Below, piece by piece: positions 57,912 through 64,000 of a stretch of DNA of 64,000 nucleotides (its first letter is position 1; every line of letters starts with the position of its first letter). The position numbers were made by a program, and so were the translations under genes. Below the pieces are notes generated by a model. That model searched no databases, had not been told where the DNA came from, and saw only the letters and a list, made by a program, of their open reading frames with translations. Source of the stretch: Neodiprion pinetum. Taxonomy: Eukaryota; Arthropoda; Insecta; Hymenoptera; Diprionidae. The stretch spans positions 36,301,077 through 36,365,076 of the forward strand of contig NC_060233.1 of NCBI RefSeq assembly GCF_021155775.2. The letters run 5' to 3'.

Positions 57912-60900
57912 GTAAGTAGAAACTCCTCATGTTACGAGAGGAAGGTTAACATAATCCGACAGTGGCAACATCGGGTCCCCAAAGCTCGAAACCTGCATCG
58001 TATTGCGGCATTATACGCGGACACGAATTCCAGCCGTAAATATAGCCCCTAATTCTAGAAAATATTGACGTCAAGCAATTCCGGATAAAAGTCACAACAG
58101 GATCCCCTTCTCGCCGATAAGCCGCCGCGTGAAAAGAAATCCGGTGAAACTCCGATCTCGGTAGCCGCTACGCGTATTCCGTTTACATCGTAACGGCAGC
58201 TCCTTCGTATGGTTCGTCGTGTAAACACGCAATCATCGCGGACAATGGGATTACCTAATCGAAACCGACGTTCATTCGGGGGATTAAATCCGGCTAAGTA
58301 TTCCAATCTGTTGGTTTGTCAACGAGTGATTGAACGGCGGTTCTTCAACCCGATCAAAGCCGACCAACGCCTCCGGACGTTTTACCTGCATCGAGCTTAC
58401 ATTTTTTATTTACATTTTAGTTTTGCTTCCTCGTGCTATTAGTGACTCTGAATCAGACAGCCGCATTTTCACTACCTCAAGTCGTACGTCAATTCTTTTT
58501 ATGTTTAATTTTGAAAATTTCGAGTGCCGTGAAGGTTTGAAAATTTTCGGGCCACAGCTAAGTCGTTCAACAATTCCAGAAGCAATTTTTCCTGCAGGAT
58601 ATCGGACCAAACATCGTCAAAAGAGCCTGCCGAGTCTCTTTGTAGAAAAAATCGCAACTATCGAGACCTTAGCGATGCCAAATATGTAAAAATATTCATT
58701 TGCACAATATTGCGTGCGTGAATAAAATGGTCAATCGGTAGGTGCGCGCATTGCGATATTGCATAATATCGTTAACTGAGATCCGGGACTCCGAACCGGC
58801 TCGGGTTCGAGGCGACGAACTTCTCCGGCATGCATCTAGTCGCGTTCTTATAGCCCTGCAGTATGGTTACGAGCACGTAGAGTACCGCAAACGCTTTACA
58901 CGGGTCGGTGCATCGATTAACCCGCATTACAAGTATTACTAGATGCGGAGCAGCGCGCAGGCCCGCGCGTTCGTACATGGCTATGAGGCCCCTCGGTGTG
59001 GGCCCAACGTCCATGCGCGTGTGAGCATGCGCCCCGTTGCACCGAGTCACGCTTGTTCCATTAGTTACTCGCGTACCCGTTCTCCGCCGCATGTAACCAC
59101 CTAGCTATACCTACTACGCATACACCTGAGTAGGTATGCGTACCGATACCTAGGGAAGAGTGTAATGATGCGAAGAAAGTACGAGATAGAGACCCACGGT
59201 ATTTTCGTCGCGGGTATGTTACATGTATTAGGGTGATTCGGGAAAAATAATTTACCATTTCCCATCGTGGCACCACCGAAAAAGTTTGTTTGAGTTGAAT
59301 GAAAGATTATGTGGAAAATTGTGCTCGTTTGATTTGTCACTTTTTTCACATTTTTTATTTATGGATTTTTTTTTTTTTTTTAATTTGTGAACAAACGCGC
59401 TGTAGCACTTCAATTATTATTTCTTTCTTGACAATTACATTCATCCCAAACATCACGATCCATAATCCAACGATACATCATCCGGGAATCTTGTTCTCAT
59501 AAATTAAAAGTTCGTATTGAATTATAACTAATTTATGAGATTGAATTAATAATGTAAAAGTCGTCAGATACACTTCTCAAGCATCAACTGGAGACTTTAT
59601 ATTACGAGTATGAGTCTTCTTTGTGACGCAAAGTGACGTTATGATTGATGTAAGCAAATCAACTGTGTGCGATCTTCCACCTAACGTAGAACGCTCTTCT
59701 TTTGACCAACTTTCTGGGGGGTGCCATGATGGAGGATCTCAAATAATTTTCTTCAAAAACACTCTAGTATGTATACTTGATATTATCAACCCGGGCCCCA
59801 TTTGTGTAAGAAAAAACTCTTAATCCGGGTTATTATTTTTCAAATATAAATATTGCTCTAAGGATGAGGTATGCAGTCTCTACTTAATCAGGAGTACTTA
59901 ATTACGAACGATCTGCAACTGGGATCGCCCAGGTGTTTGACATACATCATAGCATACTAAGCAGCGAGTTGTTTGTTGGAAAAACAATTTTACGACTATT
60001 GTGAAGTGGTATTTGTTTTTAAATAAATTGGGTACGATATTGATGTTGAGATTACGTATAGCGTCGATAGTATCCGGTAGCTAATAGAGAATCCGGCAGG
60101 TAATAATTGGGATCGATTTGTCGGAACACCCCGTGTGAAGTAATCAGTGCATACCGCGGCTCGCTAGGCGCGTCGTCTAACTACTAGGTACTCATCTAAG
60201 TCGGGCCGAAACGCGGCTCCTTATAAATCATAAAAATACCGCCTATATCCCGGACTGATCGGGTGTATAATTATTGGCTGAATATCGGGCGAGGGACGAG
60301 GTCGGTATCGAAGCGCCGGTTGAAAAGCTCGGGACAATTTCACCGCCACATTTATAATCGACGAGTTTGATCCAACGAGTGAAGTTTCTTGTTCGATTCC
60401 TCATCGCGCCCGGTTCCTTGTTCCACCTGTTCTGACTCAGCTGAATCTCTTTCATCTCGATTCTCGGTACGCTTACGCGTATGCCTTCCATCCTCGCGTG
60501 CATTGTACGTACCTGAAGCGGTACCCACGTGTAACGCGTTATATAGCTTTCGTAATCTCGACCTCGTTGCGTTTAAATACCCGACGCGGTGTAAAATTCC
60601 GGTCAACAGCCCCGACGGCTTGCAGGATTCCTCCGGTAAAGCACGATTCGAAGGAAAAGAAATTATTCTACGCGTGATCGAGGCTAGTAGATTCGTCGAA
60701 GAGATGAGCGGACTCCTTCGCCAATTTTTGTACGCAACGTTCTTAAAAAAAACCCGCGGACCTCTTTGGCTCCGACCTTTTCCCGTCCGGGTTCCCGGAC
60801 CACATACATATTAATTTTCGTGTCGTTTCGTGGTCACGAGACTTCCGAGAAGTCTGATCGGTATAAACGGGTCCGCGGGGAGAGCTTCGAGATTCGCTCC

Positions 60901-61490
60901 TCCTCGATCAACTATTTGGGTGTTCTAGTCCGCCCGGCTAGACAACCCGCCCGACCTTTTTACATCGTCTCCGATGCTAATAGCCATTCCGCTCCGGAAT
61001 CACCTTTTGGCGAAGTAAAAAAGCCGAGATAGACGCCCGAATGGTCTCGGATCGTTGTGCTGAAAATACCGGGAAGGCAGATGCCAGATTTAAATTTCTG
61101 CTTCGGATCTGCATTTTGTTTATATTTAAGTGCCGGCTGCCTTTTCGAGATTAGACAGAATTGTGCGCGGCTTAACGTCGACGGGATAAAGTATCGGCCG
61201 ATTTTCAGAATTGGGAACCGCGGTCGGTTTCATAAATGTTGAGAGATGATCGGCTCGTTAAACGTATTCTCAATATTGTGACGTGGCTAAAAATCGGTGT
61301 CTGATTTGCCTGCGCATACATAAGCGGTTCCTTGCTCATTTCCATCGCCCCGTCTGCTCGTTGCAGGGATAATTTTAGCACCGGATTGTTGCAGGGCTAA
61401 CTGACTGTGACGGTATAAGGTATTCTTATTCAAATACGGCTTGATACGTACGAACCGAGAGTGTGTTGTAATCGTGCGTATACCTGCCTA
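57912..61490. other. Unique non-coding sequence
   Basis: A T-run at 59366-59381; 59400-60060 is AT-rich; 60100-61250 is CpG-rich with overlapping frames up to 141 codons (60389-60814 plus) that have no motif and are mirrored on the minus strand. Nothing recognised. Confidence 0.5.
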
Positions 61491-61499
61491 TACACACAT

Positions 61500-61780
61500 G
61501 CGGGATGGTATTAATGGGTGGCAATCAATAATCTATCGATGATCGATCGTGTATTAATGACGGAATGAATATTGATTCAGATCGGATTCTAGATATATAC
61601 TATATTCATATTTAAATTAATTTGGACCGTGTCGAAGCGCGGCGCGCGGTGCTAACCGATTATAAGGCTGCGGTATTAATTTAGGTTGTGACTGAACAAG
61701 CTCCGTCCGAGATAACCATCTCCGTAATCCATATTAATAGTTAATCATCCGTCGGAACTAGGATAAAAATAGAACCAAAA
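61500..61780. promoter_or_regulatory. Candidate regulatory block: homeodomain/PBX-type site cluster
   Basis: Within 280 bases: gcaatcaataatctatcgatgatcgat words (TGAT/ATCA-rich, resembling composite PBC-Hox sites), gtattaatga, taaattaattt, gtattaattta and catattaatagttaatcatcc. Density of ATTA cores is clearly above the neighbours on both sides and no ORF crosses the block. It lies about 1 kb upstream of the best exon candidate. Regulatory function is inference. Confidence 0.22.
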
Positions 61781-62550
61781 TGAAATGAAATTAATCGACG
61801 TCCTATTTGTTCTAACAACCTTCGAGCCAACAGCCTTTAATTACTTCACTGTTTCGAACGCCTTCTCCGGCTGCCCTACAATTCGACAAGCAGCGGATTC
61901 GTGCCCCAGAGGCAAATCCCGCGGATGATAATTATAAAATGTACCGTAAAACCGAGCAAGTGTTGAAAACAAATATGCGTATCTCTTCACGAGCAAAAAA
62001 TTTCGTATCCTATGCAGCATATCTATAAAGTTATAAAATGTAAATGAAATCGCGGTGCGCGATATTGGTGTCTCCGTTATGAACCTACCGTTTGCAGGGA
62101 TGTGCGTGACAATGAGGTTTGCACAATGTCAACATATTAGCCATACAATTAAACAAATTTAATATTCACCTTGGGGGGAATCAGATTATTGAATAGTGGC
62201 GTGGCGGAAGGGAGGAAAAAGGTGAGACGAAGGAAAAAAAAAACAGGACAGGTGAGCCAACGAATTTGCAGACAAAAAATGCATCCCTTGCTCGTGTGAA
62301 CGACACGTGTGACGTGACGGGAGATTTTTTTTTACAAACGATGCCAACTTTTTCCCCCTCTTATAAAGCTATGCTGGAAACGTACGAGGAACGATTTGCA
62401 TACCCACCTTGTCGCTTTGTATAAATCGAAAGTATGATCGTGCAGTTAGCTCTGCTGAAGACGGACTGAATTTTGATTGATTGAAAAAAAAAAATAATCC
62501 CGCTCCTTTTCCCAATTTCTCGAGTTAAATGATTTGTTTTTTTTTTTTAG
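61781..62550. other. AT-rich sequence ending in a strong 3' splice-site tract
   Basis: If the exon at 62551 is real, this is the 3' part of a 5'-UTR intron. The last 20 bases (gatttg, then T12, ag at 62549-62550) are an almost ideal polypyrimidine tract. Confidence 0.35.
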
Positions 62551-62678
62551 TTCGTAGCTTGCGAAGCAGTCGACGTGGCTGCTGGAAAAGACGTCGGCTG
62601 GGCACCTGACTGAACAGAAACCTGCAGCCCGCTGGTCAGCATGTTTGACTGCTGGCCCGACAACAGGAGCAAACTCTC
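62551..62678 (+). CDS. Best exon candidate: 5'UTR plus start codon, GTGAGT donor
   Basis: The exon is 128 bp, bounded by a strong acceptor (T12 then AG) and a consensus donor C|GTGAGT (GT at 62679-62680). All frames have stops in the first part. After an in-frame TGA the ATG at 62641 has A at -3 and opens 12 codons plus two bases (MFDCWPDNRSKL) to the donor. That is the layout of a second exon carrying the end of a 5'UTR and the translation start, common in insect genes with long introns. The peptide is not recognised. A phase-compatible continuation lies at 63602. Confidence 0.3.
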
Positions 62679-63601
62679 GTGAGTATCGACTTGAATTTAC
62701 ACATTTTCTACGTAGTCGTGAATAATTTTTTGTCGATGAAAAAGAAAAATCTGCACCTTGCCGAAATATGAATCATTAACATTCTATGGTCTCGGGTAAT
62801 AATTTCAATGTAAAAAAAGTCCTTCATTGATTTATTTTCTTTAAAATGATTTACCCAGAGTCACATCTACGAGAGGCCAATTTCATTTACTTTATTTTTC
62901 TTATATCTCACCAATATTTCCTGGTGTGCCTCATCGTGATTTTTCGAAGAAGGCCTATAATGTGCTGCTTCTGACAGAATCTGCAAAACGTGACTTTTTT
63001 ATTGCTAAAACTCTATCGAAATGTTCCGTTCATCTGTTTAAAATTACCGCTATTGGTCAGAAGACGAAAAAGAACGGACACTGAGACTCTGCCAACCTGA
63101 CGTATTCGCCGGAACAAATTCAACAGGCTAACGAGAACCAGTCAAATACTCAGAGGTAATTAGCAAGTGGTCCGCAGTCGCGTAATATACCTTCGCGGGC
63201 GGTTAAGATTGGCCACCTGCGAGTGACTCCATTTTTGTTATTCCGAAGACGCGGCCAAGAGGATTAAATTCAAACTCTTCGTAGCCAACGATTATATTGC
63301 GGGTCATTCAGTTTATGCGGTGGAAGAGGGACGGAGCGATCGGTTAGTAAGATCTGAAAGTAGGTCGTTATCGAAATTGTCGGTTAAAACAGGCTGTTAC
63401 AAAGAATGATTTTTATTTTTCACGTGGATCACCATCATGGGGTAAAATAATTCTAGGTTTCGGGAATAAATTTGGCTTGTAAAAAGGTTTTTAGCCCGTT
63501 AATGAGGCATTGATGTATTCTCATTTTCATAATTTCTTCTTCTTTCTTTGGACCACTTTTTTTCTTTTAATCCTTTTTTCTAATTCCTTCATGAAATTGA
63601 G
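62679..63601 (+). other. Putative intron between the two 3'-end exon candidates
   Basis: If both exons are real this is a 923-bp GTGAGT...TTGAG intron with a pyrimidine-rich 3' part (63540-63588). It contains a short frame ending at 63171 beside gtaatt, considered and not accepted as an exon. Confidence 0.2.
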
Positions 63602-63752
63602 GTTAAAGAGGTTCCAAGAACGTGCCGAATATTACGCCACGTTCCGTAACATCGTGCAGCGACCTTTGAGTCCCAGGTCGCAACGTGCGCCTCGTCTCGA
63701 TCTAAATTCCTTTTATTTTAATCGAGGGAAAAATTGCAGCAAAATTACTTAG
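63602..63752 (+). CDS. Possible continuation exon, phase-compatible with 62678
   Basis: After AG at 63600-63601, one base (G) completes the split codon left by the exon ending at 62678. The frame then stays open for 49 codons, beginning LKRFQERAEYYATFRNIVQR, to TAG at 63750-63752. The peptide is basic with an amphipathic helical look. Read alone, the joined product would be about 62 residues; alternatively a donor inside the segment leads to exons beyond the window. The acceptor lacks a tight polypyrimidine tract (cttcatgaaattgag). No family recognised. Confidence 0.16.
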
Positions 63753-64000
63753 CGAAACTCCTCCGGACCCCGACACTCACAACCGTCTCGTTATTTTTCA
63801 ATAACATATCATTAGCCAGGTACGCTTTCCCATCCCCTGGCCATCCCTTCGAAAATGTAGTAATTTAACGTTCAGTCAAAATTGTGGCTTCTATCGTAAT
63901 TTGTAAGCAGACCTGCATTTTTCCCGGCTAATGTCGGTACCAAGACTGACACGGGCGGGCTGGAAGTTTCAAAAATGGAAACTGCACGTTTCTTGCATTT
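63753..64000. other. Unique sequence at the window end
   Basis: Nothing recognised. Confidence 0.5.

Noticed and set aside
63060..63171. Frame ending NLTYSPEQIQQANENQSN beside gtaatt, possible exon
   Set aside because: An in-frame TGA lies just upstream, the only AG acceptors nearby lack a pyrimidine tract or shift the frame, and the donor is weak.
1..64000. LTR retrotransposon with long direct repeats
   Set aside because: I saw no pair of long direct repeats with TG...CA ends and no reverse transcriptase or integrase motifs in the frames read; a computed self-alignment would be needed to exclude it fully.

Overview
This window looks like nuclear DNA of an arthropod, most likely an insect. 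It contains no gene I can recognise. Evidence: mid-range GC content with abundant CpG; many short (CT)n, (CAG)n, (TA)n and A- or T-rich tracts; islands of AT-rich DNA carrying small non-autonomous DNA-transposon-like hairpins; no long ORF; no ribosome-binding-site/operon layout. CpG-rich non-coding DNA of this kind fits Hymenoptera such as sawflies or parasitoid wasps, but that placement is inference from composition only.

The longest open frame is 195 codons. By my rough estimate, a 64 kb random sequence of this composition would give a few frames of 150-200 codons, so ORF length alone supports no gene. I found no homeobox, zinc finger, kinase, nuclear receptor, reverse transcriptase, integrase or transposase signature in the frames I read. 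I also saw no tRNA, rRNA, snRNA or known insect microRNA. The window is best read as a gene desert: a long intergenic region or giant intron, possibly regulatory.

Layout. 1-10 kb: CpG-rich unique sequence, a C-rich block near 8.8 kb, and a TATA box with a tiny ORF near 9.5 kb. 10-12 kb: AT-rich island with a hairpin MITE (10718-11028). 12-22 kb: CpG-rich sequence with a weak two-exon model near 13 kb, triplet repeats and a 7-bp minisatellite (16835-16896). 22-24 kb: AT-rich, diverged tandem repeat and (TA)n. 24-28.6 kb: mixed. 28.7-30.1 kb: G-rich tract, a long degenerate A-rich stretch, then the clearest mobile element, a 599-bp long-inverted-repeat element (29521-30119). 31-35 kb: candidate start exons. 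35-46 kb: CpG-rich, with TAATTA-type homeodomain cores in otherwise GC-rich sequence. 46.3-46.5 kb: small TTAA-flanked piggyBac-like MITE. 49.7-55.7 kb: overlapping short frames, mainly on the minus strand, possibly a decayed coding element. 56-59 kb: T-rich and (CT)n low complexity. 61.5-61.8 kb: AT-rich homeodomain-type site cluster. 62.5-63.8 kb: the best exon candidate in the window, with a strong 3' splice site, a start codon and a consensus GTGAGT donor at 62551-62678, and a phase-compatible continuation at 63602.

All coding calls below are low-confidence gene-model hypotheses. The repeat and MITE calls rest on visible sequence symmetry and are much firmer.
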